Shown: in pieces, positions 1 through 8,618 of the stretch
How positions within the stretch are numbered: position 1 is the stretch's first letter
Layout of the letters: each line of letters opens with the position of its first letter
Origin: RPQJ01 sp963712815
GTDB lineage: Bacteria; Pseudomonadota; Gammaproteobacteria; Steroidobacterales; Steroidobacteraceae
Length of the DNA stretch: 64,000 bases
Assembly: GCA_963712815.1 (NCBI GenBank)
Contig: CAVQJL010000016.1
Location: forward strand, 62,001 to 126,000
Reading direction: 5' to 3'
Translations under genes and position numbers: made by a program
Notes under the pieces: model-generated
What the model saw: the letters and a program-made list of their open reading frames with translations, nothing else
The model's database searches: none
What the model was told of the DNA's origin: nothing

Positions 1-536
1 GCCAGGAACCAGCTGCGGGCCACCTGCGCGGCCATCGACTGGCGGGCGAACTCGTAGTCGGCCCGGGCCGAGGCATAGCTGTCGTCGGCCGCGTTGCGGC
101 CGTAGCGCAGCCGGCCCCAGAGGTCCGGCTCCCAGGAGATGCCGAGCATCACGCCCTGCAGCGCCGAGGTGAGGTCCGAGCCGCCGCCGACCTTGAATCC
201 CCCGGTGCCAAGCAGGTTGACGGACGGCAGCAGTGCCGCCCGCGCGATCTCGGCGTAGGCCGCCGACTGCTCGACCCGGGCCGCGGCCGCGCGCAGGTCC
301 GGGTTGCGCACGACGGCCTCGTCGACCAGCGCATCGAGTTGCGCGTCGTTGAACGATGCCAGCCAGTCGTCGGCGATGGCGCCCGCCTGGGTGGCGCCGG
401 CGCTCCACGAGGCGCGGATCTCGGTGCCCTGGAGCGCGTCCTTGCGGATCTCCTCCGCGGGAGGCGGCGCGGTGACGGCGCAGCCGGCAAGCACCACGGC
501 GATTGCGGAGGCGAGAAGTATTTGCCTTGCGCTCAT
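1..536 (-). CDS. NodT-family outer-membrane efflux lipoprotein (partial)
   Basis: Start codon to the window edge: about 178 residues of the N-terminal part, 3' end missing. It begins with a hydrophobic signal ending in a lipobox (LAGC, lipid-anchored Cys at residue 19). It continues with the typical outer-membrane-factor start, including the segment DDWLASFND and a stretch around NPDLRAAAARVEQS, which marks the TolC/NodT family. Such proteins form the outer-membrane channel of tripartite efflux pumps. It starts 5 nt after the HlyD-type protein's stop codon, so the two are surely co-expressed and probably form one pump. The inner-membrane pump, if any, is not in the window. Confidence 0.88.
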   Translation of the reverse strand, partial: MSARQILLASAIAVVLAGCAVTAPPPAEEIRKDALQGTEIRASWSAGATQAGAIADDWLASFNDAQLDALVDEAVVRNPDLRAAAARVEQSAAYAEIARAALLPSVNLLGTGGFKVGGGSDLTSALQGVMLGISWEPDLWGRLRYGRNAADDSYASARADYEFARQSMAAQVARSWFL

Positions 537-541
537 GTCGG

Positions 542-1723
542 TCAGTGCAGCTTGAGGATCAGCCAGTCGAGCTTGGCGCCGACGCGCATGAACACCTTGC
601 GGAGGATGTGGATTGCATGGCCACTGTTGGTGTAAACGGCGCCGTTGCCGCGCGCGCCCGGCGCGAGGAAGAGTTCCGCATCCTCTCCGACGGGGCGCAG
701 CTTGACCGCGAGGCGCATGTCCGGGGCCGCACCGAATCCCGTGCTCGGCAGCATCCCGCTGATGGGCAGTTGGCCCTGGGCCGTCGCCCAGATGATCGCG
801 TCAACGTCGCACTTGATGATGCGCGCGGGGTAGGTCTTGAGCGCGATCTCCGCCTCGTTGCCCGGTTCGATCTTGCGCACCTCGTTCTGCGCGAAGTAGG
901 CCACGACCCACTGCTCGTCCTCGATGAACGTCATCGCGGGGACGGGCGGGAAGGGCACGACCATCACGCCGGGCCGCAAGGCGAGTGCCACGACGTAGCC
1001 GTCGGCGGGCGCGACGGTCACGGTCTGCTCGAGGTTCCACTGGGCGTCGGCCAGTTGCGCCTCGGCTTGCGCGATCTGCGCCAGCACCTGCGCCACCTCG
1101 TCCTGCACGCCGGCCGGCGTCTTCGCCGCCAGCCGCTCCCGAACCTGCGCCACAGAGGCCTCGGCGGCCTTCAGGTCGTTCGCCATCCGTGAAGCGTCCG
1201 CCTGGGCCTGGTCGAGGTCGAACCGGTTGCCGGCGCCGCTCTGCACGAGCGCGGCGAACTCCCGCTCGCGCTGGCGTGCGAGAGCGAGTTGCGTGCGTGC
1301 GGTGCCCTGACGGCTCACCGCTTCGTTCAACTGCTGCGACAGGTTGCGCTGGTTGGCTGTGGCCGAGATCAGCTGTGCCTTGAGCGATTCGACGCTGGCC
1401 TCTGCCGAGCGCACCTGGATCTCGAACGGCGTCCGGTCGAGCCGGAACAACACGTCGCCCTTCTTGACCGGGATGTTCGGCTCGACCGGGACCTCGGTCA
1501 CCTTGCCGGCCACGCGCGAGTTGATCGGCACCACGTAGTTCATGACGCGCACGTCGGTGGTCGAGGGCGCGAAAATATTGAGGAGCAGGATCAGGATCGT
1601 CAGGCCGATGATCGGGATCGTCGCGGCGATCACCTGAGTGGTGATGTTCCACGGCAGCCACTTGAACTTGATGAAGACCAGCCAGACGAAGAAGGAGTAG
1701 ATGCCGAGCAGCAGGATCTCCAT
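542..1723 (-). CDS. HlyD/EmrA-type membrane fusion protein (YiaV-like)
   Basis: 393 residues. Two hydrophobic N-terminal segments (about residues 4-18 and 28-52) are followed by a lipoyl/barrel-sandwich half (VAGKVTEVPVEPNIPVKKGDV region, about 68-90), a long Ala/Gln-rich coiled coil (about 105-235), the second lipoyl half (APADGYVVAL) and a C-terminal beta-barrel domain. This order is that of periplasmic adaptor proteins. Pairing with an upstream DUF3302 gene matches the Escherichia coli yiaW-yiaV arrangement. The ATG overlaps the stop of the DUF3302 gene (ATGA), implying translational coupling. It probably links an inner-membrane partner to the NodT channel encoded just downstream; the substrate is unknown. 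Confidence 0.88.
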   Translation of the reverse strand: MEILLLGIYSFFVWLVFIKFKWLPWNITTQVIAATIPIIGLTILILLLNIFAPSTTDVRVMNYVVPINSRVAGKVTEVPVEPNIPVKKGDVLFRLDRTPFEIQVRSAEASVESLKAQLISATANQRNLSQQLNEAVSRQGTARTQLALARQREREFAALVQSGAGNRFDLDQAQADASRMANDLKAAEASVAQVRERLAAKTPAGVQDEVAQVLAQIAQAEAQLADAQWNLEQTVTVAPADGYVVALALRPGVMVVPFPPVPAMTFIEDEQWVVAYFAQNEVRKIEPGNEAEIALKTYPARIIKCDVDAIIWATAQGQLPISGMLPSTGFGAAPDMRLAVKLRPVGEDAELFLAPGARGNGAVYTNSGHAIHILRKVFMRVGAKLDWLILKLH

Positions 1724-2214
1724 CAGCCGCGAGCCTCCGTGCCGAGCCGCGACTCGAGGGCCGCAAGCTGTGCCCGCAACTGCTCGATCTCCCGGCGCGT
1801 GGGCTCGGGCGCGGCGGCGGGCGGCGAAACCTCGGCCGCGCCGCCGTGGTGCTCGTCCGCCACGTCAGTGCCGTATGCCATCTTGTACAGGACCGGCTTC
1901 GAGTAGGCCCAAAGCCACGCCAGCGGCCAGAGCAGGCCGCCGAAGACCAGCGACAGCAGGCACAGCACCTGTATCGCCTTGGCCTGCGGGTGGCGCCTCT
2001 GCTCGGCGATCTTCTCCGGCAGGATGTGCACCAGCCAGAAGACGACGATGACCACGATCGGCACCACGACCAGTACGACCCACGCGATGCCGTTGGCCAC
2101 TGCGTCGAGCGTCTCGCCCTGGAACATGGAGGCCTGTGCCACGCCGGCCGCAAGCAGACCCGCGAGCCCAATCGTTGCGCTGGCCAGTGCCCGTGAGTGC
2201 TTAACTCGATTCAT
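1723..2214 (-). CDS. DUF3302 family inner-membrane protein (YiaW-like)
   Basis: 163 residues from the ATG at 2214, which overlaps the stop of the upstream AraC gene (ATGA); a longer upstream frame exists but this start fits the coupled arrangement. It has a signal-like N-terminus, two strong membrane helices (about residues 40-62 and 83-106) and a charged C-terminal tail ending in a short coiled coil (REIEQLRAQLAALESRL). The conserved HILPEKIAEQRRHPQ loop and the position directly before an HlyD-type adaptor identify the DUF3302/YiaW family. No biochemical role is established for the family. Context suggests a small accessory subunit of the efflux system. Confidence 0.8.
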   Translation of the reverse strand: MNRVKHSRALASATIGLAGLLAAGVAQASMFQGETLDAVANGIAWVVLVVVPIVVIVVFWLVHILPEKIAEQRRHPQAKAIQVLCLLSLVFGGLLWPLAWLWAYSKPVLYKMAYGTDVADEHHGGAAEVSPPAAAPEPTRREIEQLRAQLAALESRLGTEARG

Positions 2215-3335
2215 TTGATGGATTCCAGGGTGGGTGCTTTGCGTGCGGAATCTAGCACCGGGTTGGAAGGCTTGCACGATTGCTCGCCCGGGACGCTCGA
2301 TCCGTGGCGCCGCTGCGCGCGCCACGCCGCCGGAGTGGTGCCGCTCCAGCGACGGAAGGCCCGCGTGAAGGCACTGGCGTCGGCATAACCGAGTGACGAT
2401 GCGACCTGGCTCACTTCGAGCGAGGTGGCATCCAGCATCTGCCGGGCGATCTCATGGCGGCTCGTTTCCACGAGTTCACGGAAGGTGGTGCCGGACTCGC
2501 GCAACCGTCGGTTCAGCGTGCGGCTGTGCATCGAGAACAGCGCCGCCACCTCGTCGGCGCGGGCGCGCCGCGTGAGCAGCGCGGCCTGCAGCACGCCCCG
2601 GACCTGGTCCGGAAACGAATCGCCGTGCCGGGCTTCGATCTGATCGAGCTGCCTCTTGAGCAATCGTTGCAGCTCGGCGTCGACCTCGGGCAGTTGCCGG
2701 CCGAGCCACGCGGAGGAGAACACGATCGCGTTCTCGCCGGTGCCGAAGCGCAGTGGTGACTCGAAGAACGTCTCGTAATCAAGGGCGATCCCGGGCCTGG
2801 TGCGGGCGAAATGGACCTCGATCGGCCGCCAGCCGGGTCCGCAGAGCTCGCGCAGGATATTGAACAGCACGGCGAGCGCACCGTCCCCGATCTGGTCGGT
2901 CGACTCGATCCCAGGCTGATGGATGTCGAAGCTCAGCGAGGCCGTGTCGCCCTCGGCCCGGACGGCCGTGAGCGTCCCGCCGTGGTGCAGGTGCATGTAC
3001 TCCGCGAGTCGCTGCAGCGAAGTACCGACGTCCGGAGCGTACCGGGCCAGCAGTCCCACGAGCCCGAGCGAATGAAGTCCGCCATGCTGGCCGACCCGCA
3101 GGCCGAAAGCCTCGCACCCCGTCCGGGCAACGCAGCGCTTCAGCAGGTGGCCCAGGCTGGAAAGCGGAAGGAGGCTGTCGGCGTCATCGAACAGCGTCGG
3201 CTCGAGGCCCGCTTCGAGCAGGACGGCGCTGGGGTCCTCACCGAGTATCCGGAGTACCGTCGGGATCGCCGCGGGACCGGCCACGCTGACGGTGGCGTTT
3301 CGCACGGGATGACGGCGGATGCGCTGAGCTGCCAT
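2211..3335 (-). CDS. AraC-family transcriptional regulator (second of a tandem pair)
   Basis: 374 residues. An N-terminal arabinose-binding-like sensor domain (about residues 20-205) is followed by a C-terminal AraC-type double helix-turn-helix (about 245-350), with the diagnostic segments LGYADASAFTRAFRRWSG and TPAAWR. I chose the ATG at 3335 because it aligns with the ATG of the neighbouring paralogue; a TTG at 3380 overlapping that gene's stop (TTGA) is the alternative and would add 15 residues. It is coupled by ATGA to the DUF3302-HlyD-NodT run, so it probably controls that efflux set and perhaps the divergent porin. The inducer cannot be told from sequence. Confidence 0.85.
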   Translation of the reverse strand: MAAQRIRRHPVRNATVSVAGPAAIPTVLRILGEDPSAVLLEAGLEPTLFDDADSLLPLSSLGHLLKRCVARTGCEAFGLRVGQHGGLHSLGLVGLLARYAPDVGTSLQRLAEYMHLHHGGTLTAVRAEGDTASLSFDIHQPGIESTDQIGDGALAVLFNILRELCGPGWRPIEVHFARTRPGIALDYETFFESPLRFGTGENAIVFSSAWLGRQLPEVDAELQRLLKRQLDQIEARHGDSFPDQVRGVLQAALLTRRARADEVAALFSMHSRTLNRRLRESGTTFRELVETSRHEIARQMLDATSLEVSQVASSLGYADASAFTRAFRRWSGTTPAAWRAQRRHGSSVPGEQSCKPSNPVLDSARKAPTLESIK

Positions 3336-3376
3336 GGCGAACGGCCGTTGCAGGCGGAATGACTGCCGGCAGCTAG

Positions 3377-4468
3377 TCAATCACGGCGATCCGCGTCCCG
3401 CTTTACATTTCCAGACAATGGATGGTCTTTTTCGGACGGATTCGTCCGTTGCGCACGCCAGAGCGCCGGTGTCGTGCCGCTCCAGCGACGAAAGGACCGC
3501 GTGAAGGCGCTCGCGTCGGAGTAGTCGAGCGATGCTGCGATTTCGCTGACGTCGATCGCGGTGTGCTCCAGCATCTGGCGCGCGATGCCGAACCGGGCTT
3601 CGTCGATGAGTTCCTGGAAGCCGGTCTCGAGCGCGTGCAGGCGGCGGCTCAGGGTGCGCGGGTGCATGCCCAGAATCGCGGCCACCTGCGCCACGCTGCC
3701 GTGGCCGCACAGGAGTGCCGTCCGCAGGACGCCGCGCACCTGGCCTGTGAAGTCCTCATCGGGCGCGAGCAGCAGTGCATCGACCTGTTGCTGCAACAGG
3801 CGCTGCAGTTCGGCGTCGGCGTCGTCAACGCGGGAGTCGAGCCAATGACTCGCGAACACCAGTGCGCACCGCTCCGCATCAAACGTCAGCGGGACGCCGA
3901 AGAACCGGCGGAATGGCCGGACGTCGGCCGGCCGGCGGTGTGCGAAGCGGGCTTCCAGTGGCTTCCAGCCGGGGCCGCACAGCGCGCGCATGATGTTCAG
4001 CATCGTCGCGACCGCGCCGTCGTAGGTCTGTTCGAGCCCCTCCAGGTCCGGCTGGAGCACGTCGTAGGTGAGCATCGCGAGATCGCCTTCGACCTCAACG
4101 CTCGTCACCGCGCCGCGCAGGTGCACCCGGAAATGGCCCACCAGGTTCCGCAGCGCCGTACCGACGTCCGGGGAATACTTCGCCAGCAGGCCGATCAGCC
4201 CAACGGTGTGCAGTCCACCCCGCTGGCCGACCAGCAACCCGAAGTGCTGGCATCCGGTCGCCCTCGCGCAGTGCGCGAGCAGCCGGCCTCGGGCAGCAAA
4301 CGAGACCAGGTTCCGCCGGTCGTCGAAGAGCGTCGGCTCGAGTCCTGCTTCCTTCAACACCGCGGCGGGCTCCGCGCCCAGTTCCCGCAGGAGATCCGGA
4401 ATGGCCCAGACGCTGCCGATGGAGACGGTCGACTCCGTGGGCTGCCGGTGAGGTTCTGTCCTGGCCAT
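3377..4468 (-). CDS. AraC-family transcriptional regulator (first of a tandem pair)
   Basis: 363 residues, clearly paralogous to the next gene downstream: both share AVLxEAGLEPTLFDD, the GLxGLLAxYxPDVGT segment, ELCGPGW/ALCGPGW and the C-terminal TRxFRRWSGTTPAxWRAQR. Sensor domain at about residues 15-200, AraC HTH pair at about 250-345. The ATG at 4468 is preferred over a TTG at 4513 because it matches the paralogue's start. It is first in the minus-strand run and divergent from a DcaP-like porin, with 189 nt between them that carry a direct repeat, the usual layout for an AraC activator and its target. Confidence 0.86.
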   Translation of the reverse strand: MARTEPHRQPTESTVSIGSVWAIPDLLRELGAEPAAVLKEAGLEPTLFDDRRNLVSFAARGRLLAHCARATGCQHFGLLVGQRGGLHTVGLIGLLAKYSPDVGTALRNLVGHFRVHLRGAVTSVEVEGDLAMLTYDVLQPDLEGLEQTYDGAVATMLNIMRALCGPGWKPLEARFAHRRPADVRPFRRFFGVPLTFDAERCALVFASHWLDSRVDDADAELQRLLQQQVDALLLAPDEDFTGQVRGVLRTALLCGHGSVAQVAAILGMHPRTLSRRLHALETGFQELIDEARFGIARQMLEHTAIDVSEIAASLDYSDASAFTRSFRRWSGTTPALWRAQRTNPSEKDHPLSGNVKRDADRRD

Positions 4469-4516
4469 CTTGCGGCTGCGTACAAATACAGAGGCGGGAA
4501 GGGTAATCGTCAACTC

Positions 4517-4555
4517 ATTTGTCCGAAAATATCAAGCGACTGTCATAATTTGTCC
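4517..4555. promoter_or_regulatory. direct repeat in AraC/porin divergent promoter region
   Basis: The octamer ATTTGTCC occurs at 4517-4524 and again at 4548-4555, 31 bp apart, close to three helical turns, in the AT-richer part of the region between the AraC gene and the porin. The second copy lies just after a CATAAT that could act as a -10 element for the porin. Direct repeats spaced in phase are typical AraC-family operators; assignment here is inference. Confidence 0.4.
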
Positions 4556-4657
4556 AGCGCCGCCTGGCATCCCGGTGGTGCAATGTCCAGCAATGACGCG
4601 AGGCGGCCCTCAAGGCGCTCTGCGTATCCAGCCAGTTCACTCAAGGAGACTATCAGC

Positions 4658-5896
4658 ATGGCGTCCCTCAGGAATCCCGGCGCGCGTCCGATCGCGCAGG
4701 CCGTCAGTTTTGCGCTGCTTTCCGCCGGCGCGGTGTCAACGGCGCTTGCCGAAGAGTCGGTTCGGTCCTTCGAGCTCTACGGATTTGTCCAGGCCGACTA
4801 CATCCAGGACATCGGCGGTCGCCTGGATCCGGACTGGGACGACGCGTTCCGCCCGTCCAAGATCTGCTTCGACGGCGCCTGCGGCAAGGACGGCCAGGCC
4901 AGCATCAGCGTCAAGCAGAGCCGCTTCGGCGTGAAGGGCACGATGCCGACCCGGGGCGAGGGCGGCATCCCGATCAACTTCAAGTTCGAGTTCGACATGT
5001 TCGGCACGGGCGCGGACGCGGGCCAGACCACCATGCGCCTGCGGCACTTCTACGGCGAGTGGGGTGCGCTGCTGGTCGGCCAGACCCACAGCCTGTTCAT
5101 GGACATCGACGTGTTCCCGAACACGATCGACTACTGGGGTCCGTCGGGCATGGTGTTCTATCGCAACGTGCAGATCCGCTGGACGCCCTACCGCACCGAG
5201 AACAGTCACTTCGCAATCGCCATCGAGCGGCCCAGCAACGACATCGACGCGGGCAAGCTTCGCACGGTCGAAGGGCTCGAGGGCGTGGACATCGGCAACG
5301 ACGAGGAACTGCCGGACCTCACCGCGCAGTTCCGCTACGGCGACGACTGGGGCCACGTGCAGGTGGGCGGCATCCTGCGCAAGGTCGGCTACGAACTGCG
5401 GGCCGAAGAATCGGACCCCTGGACCGAAGGCAGCGAAATGGGCTGGGGCATCAACGTCGGCTCCGTGATCAACCTGCTCGAGAAGGACGCGATCCGTCTG
5501 CAGGTCGTGTACGGCGAGGGCATCGCCAGCTACATGAACGACGGCGGCATGGACCTGGCGCCGGCGGCGAACTGGAATTCGGGCGTACAGACGGACCTCG
5601 AGGCCGAGGCGGTCGCGCTGACCGGCGCGCTGGCCTATTACGACCACTGGTGGAGCGACCGCTGGTCGAGCTCGATCGGCTACAGCATCACGAAGGTGGA
5701 CAACACGAACTTCCAGGACCCGGGCGCGTTCAGCAAGATCGACTACGCGTCGGGCAACCTGCTGTATTACCCGGCCGACAACGTCATGGTGGGCGGCGAG
5801 CTGATGTGGGGCGAGCGCAAGAACAACAACGACGACACCGAGGACGACTTCCGCTTCCAGTTCAGCGTCAAGTACAACTTCGGCATCAAGCTGTGA
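4658..5896 (+). CDS. DcaP-like outer-membrane porin
   Basis: 412 residues. The start ATG at 4658 has AAGGAG nine bases upstream (4643-4648). A signal peptide ends at about residue 31 (TALAEES), then a beta-barrel rich in aromatic/glycine strands begins with ELYGFVQADYIQD and ends in a C-terminal strand. The early YGFVQ motif, the KQSRFGVKG segment and the DYWGPSGMVFYRNVQ region are typical of DcaP-type trimeric porins, which take up small anionic compounds such as dicarboxylates. It is divergent from the AraC pair and 26 nt upstream of an exported glutaminase, suggesting co-transcription and a shared role in uptake. Confidence 0.82.
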   Translation: MASLRNPGARPIAQAVSFALLSAGAVSTALAEESVRSFELYGFVQADYIQDIGGRLDPDWDDAFRPSKICFDGACGKDGQASISVKQSRFGVKGTMPTRGEGGIPINFKFEFDMFGTGADAGQTTMRLRHFYGEWGALLVGQTHSLFMDIDVFPNTIDYWGPSGMVFYRNVQIRWTPYRTENSHFAIAIERPSNDIDAGKLRTVEGLEGVDIGNDEELPDLTAQFRYGDDWGHVQVGGILRKVGYELRAEESDPWTEGSEMGWGINVGSVINLLEKDAIRLQVVYGEGIASYMNDGGMDLAPAANWNSGVQTDLEAEAVALTGALAYYDHWWSDRWSSSIGYSITKVDNTNFQDPGAFSKIDYASGNLLYYPADNVMVGGELMWGERKNNNDDTEDDFRFQFSVKYNFGIKL

Positions 5897-5922
5897 TGCC
5901 GCGCCAATCGAGGAGCATGCAC

Positions 5923-6960
5923 ATGAAGGCTAGCCACAGGATCTCGTTCCCGGCCGCGCTGGCGGCCCTGCTCGCCGTGGCGGTTGCCGCCCCGGCGCTG
6001 GCGAAGGGCCCCGCGCCCGACCCGGCGATCAAGGAATTCCAGCGCGTGGTGGACGCGGCCCACGCGCGCTACAAGGATCTCAAGGATGGCAAGAACGCCG
6101 ACTACATCCCGATCCTCACGGAAACGCCGAGCGACCTGTTCGGCGTGGTGATCGTCACGCGCGATGGCAAGGTCTTCAGCGCAGGTGACGTGGACTACAA
6201 GTTCTCGATCCAGTCGGTCTCCAAGCCCTTCACGGCCGCGCTGGTGATGAGCCAGCAGGGCCCCGAGGTGCTGCGGGAGAAGATCGGCGTCGAGCCCACG
6301 GGCCTGCCCTTCAACTCCAAGATCGCGCTCGAGCTCTACGACGCTCGCTCGGTGAACCCGCTGGTGAACGCGGGCGCGATCGCGTCCGTGAGCCTCGTGC
6401 AGGCGACGTCCGAGGAGGACCGCTGGAACCAGGTCCTCGGCAACCTGAGTGCCTTCGCGGGACGGCCGCTGACCGTGCTCGAGAAGGTATATGACTCCGA
6501 GTACACGACCGCCTTCGGCAACCGCGCCATCGCCAACCTGCTCTACAACTACGAGCGCCTCTACAGCGATCCGGAGGAGGCGATGCGGGTCTACACGCGG
6601 CAGTGCTCCGTCGGCGTGAACGCCCTGGACCTCGGCATGATGGGCGCGACGCTGGCCAATGGCGGCGTGAACCCGTTGACCGGCAAGCGGGTGATGCCCG
6701 CCGAGCACGTGCCGGAGCTGCTGGCGGTGATGGCGACGGCCGGCTTCTATGACGAGTCGGGCGTGTGGATGTACAAGGCCGGCCTGCCGGCGAAGACCGG
6801 CGTGGGCGGCGGCATCGTCGCGGTGGTGCCGGGTCGCTTCGCGATCGCAGCGTTCTCGCCGCGCCTGAACGAGGCCGGCAACAGCGTCCGCTCGATGAAG
6901 GCCATCCAGGACATCGCTGCCGAGCTCGGCGTCGGTGTGTTCGGGCCGAACCCGAACTGA
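5923..6960 (+). CDS. glsA: exported glutaminase (serine-dependent, GlsA family)
   Basis: 345 residues. ATG at 5923 is chosen because AGGAG at 5911-5915 sits seven bases before it; the ATG at 5917 is too close. The protein has the serine-dependent beta-lactamase-like glutaminase fold: the Ser-x-x-Lys pair (QSVSKPF, Ser98/Lys101), NPLVNAGAI and the C-terminal KTGVGGGIVAVVPG are all present. The family hydrolyses L-glutamine to glutamate and ammonia. Unusually it starts with a clear Sec signal peptide (about 28 residues ending APALA), so it should act in the periplasm, whereas common GlsA enzymes are cytoplasmic. A porin gene precedes it and a terminator follows. Confidence 0.88.
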   Translation: MKASHRISFPAALAALLAVAVAAPALAKGPAPDPAIKEFQRVVDAAHARYKDLKDGKNADYIPILTETPSDLFGVVIVTRDGKVFSAGDVDYKFSIQSVSKPFTAALVMSQQGPEVLREKIGVEPTGLPFNSKIALELYDARSVNPLVNAGAIASVSLVQATSEEDRWNQVLGNLSAFAGRPLTVLEKVYDSEYTTAFGNRAIANLLYNYERLYSDPEEAMRVYTRQCSVGVNALDLGMMGATLANGGVNPLTGKRVMPAEHVPELLAVMATAGFYDESGVWMYKAGLPAKTGVGGGIVAVVPGRFAIAAFSPRLNEAGNSVRSMKAIQDIAAELGVGVFGPNPN

Positions 6961-7029
6961 CCGGACTCGCGGCTCGGCGCGAGTCGAGGTCGATAATCGA
7001 AAGGTAACGGAAATCCCCCTGCCGTTACC

Positions 7030-7060
7030 GGCCGGGGCAGCAATGCCCCGGCCGCCTTTT
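7030..7060 (+). terminator. rho-independent terminator
   Basis: A perfect 9-bp stem, GGCCGGGGC (7030-7038) and GCCCCGGCC (7045-7053), closes a 6-nt loop and is followed by GCCTTTT. It lies 70 nt after the glutaminase stop and just before the ribosome binding site of the next porin, separating two plus-strand units. Confidence 0.75.
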
Positions 7061-7080
7061 CGTCCGGGACGAGGTACGTG

Positions 7081-8604
7081 ATGAATCTCATGAGAGCGTC
7101 GGTCGTGACCGCGCTGGCGATGTCGGCAACGATTGCCGGTGCCCAGGGCGCTTCCCCGTCGATCGAGGAGCGGCTGCGCCAGCTCGAATCCGAGCAGGCT
7201 GCGATGAAGCAGCAGCTCGCCGAGCGCGATGCTGTCATCGAGGAACTGAAGCGGGAACTGCAGTCGCAGGCGGGCGCTTCGGCCGATGTCCCGACGCCGG
7301 CGGCCCAGGCCCCCGGCGCGCCGCCGGCCACGCAAGAGCCCGTCGTGGCGACCGGCGGTGCCGGGCCCCAGGCGGAGGAGCCCGTTGCGTCGCGCGAGCC
7401 CACGCCGCGCGGGGAGACCTGGGGCGTGTACGACCCGGGCGACGGTTTCCTCGTCGGCCGCAACGAATACGGCGAGCTCGCTCTCAGCACCTACGCGATG
7501 GCGCGCTACATGAGCCAGCACGACGACGACCAGGTCTTCACCGACCACCTCGGCAACGAGCGCCCGGTCGACATCCGCAACGACATCTTCTCGCACCGGA
7601 TCATGGTGTTCCTGAAGGGCTGGATCGGCGATCCGAAGCTCATCTACAACATCTTCCTGTGGACCGTGAACACGACGGACCAGAATGCGATCTTCGGCAA
7701 CCTCGGCTACCAGTTCAGCCGGAAGTTCAACCTCTACGTGGGCGTCGCCGGCAACCCGGGGTCGCGATCCCTGCTCGGTTCGCACCCCTACTGGCTGGGC
7801 CATGACCGGGTGATGGCGGACGAGTTCTTCCGTCCCTTCTTCGGTTCCGGCCTCTGGGCGAACGGCGAGATCCTGCCCGGGCTCTGGTACGACGCCATGG
7901 TCTCCAACAACAGCAGCGCCCTCGGTGTCACGGCCAGCCAGCTCGACCGGAAGATGACGGTCGGCGGAACCCTGTGGTGGATGCCGACGACGCACGAGTT
8001 CGGCCCGCGCGGCGCCTACGGCGACTGGGAGTGGCACGAGGAGCTGGCGACACGTTTCGGCGTCTCGTCGGTCGTCAGCCCCGAGCAGAGCTTCCGAAAC
8101 TCCGGCAACAACCCGGAGAACACCACGCTGCGGCTGGCCGACAGCGTCAACCTGTTCGAGACCGGCGCGCTGGCACCCGGCGTCACGATCGACGAGGCGG
8201 ACTACCAGGTCGTCGCGCTCGACGCCGGCGTCAAGTACCGCGGCATGTTCCTGCAGGCCGAGTACTACTGGCGAACGCTCGACAACTTCATGGCCGATGG
8301 CCTGCTGCCCGTCCGCGACATCAAGGACACAGGCTTCTACGTGCAGGGATCTTTCTATCCGATCAAGCAGAAGCTCGAGGTCTACGGCCTGACCTCGCAG
8401 ATCTACGGCGACGAGGACGCCGGCTTCGGCGACAGCTCCGAGTACGGCATCGGAATGAACTGGTATCCGTACCCGACCCGAAACCATCGGCTCAACGTGC
8501 AGTTGCTGGACGTCAACAAGTCGCCGGTCAGCAGCACCTTCGGCTACTACGTGGGCGGCCAGGACGGCTGGACGCTGGCCTCGTCGTTCTCGGTGTTCTT
8601 CTGA
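7081..8604 (+). CDS. outer-membrane porin with N-terminal coiled coil
   Basis: 507 residues. ATG at 7081 is preceded by GAGG at 7071-7074; a GTG directly before it is less well placed. A signal peptide ends at about residue 24 (GAQGAS), followed by a heptad-rich coiled coil (about 28-65), a Pro/Ala-rich linker and a phosphate-selective-porin-like barrel ending in an aromatic strand (SSFSVFF). An N-terminal coiled coil before a porin barrel is known in OprO/OprP-type and related porins. It heads a five-gene run with an amidohydrolase and a split-Soret-type cytochrome, so it may admit their substrate. Substrate unknown. Confidence 0.75.
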   Translation: MNLMRASVVTALAMSATIAGAQGASPSIEERLRQLESEQAAMKQQLAERDAVIEELKRELQSQAGASADVPTPAAQAPGAPPATQEPVVATGGAGPQAEEPVASREPTPRGETWGVYDPGDGFLVGRNEYGELALSTYAMARYMSQHDDDQVFTDHLGNERPVDIRNDIFSHRIMVFLKGWIGDPKLIYNIFLWTVNTTDQNAIFGNLGYQFSRKFNLYVGVAGNPGSRSLLGSHPYWLGHDRVMADEFFRPFFGSGLWANGEILPGLWYDAMVSNNSSALGVTASQLDRKMTVGGTLWWMPTTHEFGPRGAYGDWEWHEELATRFGVSSVVSPEQSFRNSGNNPENTTLRLADSVNLFETGALAPGVTIDEADYQVVALDAGVKYRGMFLQAEYYWRTLDNFMADGLLPVRDIKDTGFYVQGSFYPIKQKLEVYGLTSQIYGDEDAGFGDSSEYGIGMNWYPYPTRNHRLNVQLLDVNKSPVSSTFGYYVGGQDGWTLASSFSVFF

Positions 8605-8618
8605 TGCGAGGTAGCCCG

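Noticed and set aside
5767..8487. Long open frame of 906 codons on the minus strand
   Set aside because: It lies wholly opposite the porin and glutaminase genes, is Arg/Val/Ala/His-rich and matches no fold; a GC-rich shadow.
8604..8618. Earlier ATG for the amidohydrolase overlapping the porin stop
   Set aside because: No ribosome binding site for it, and it would put five extra residues before a clean signal peptide; the ATG at 8619 has GAGG at the right distance.
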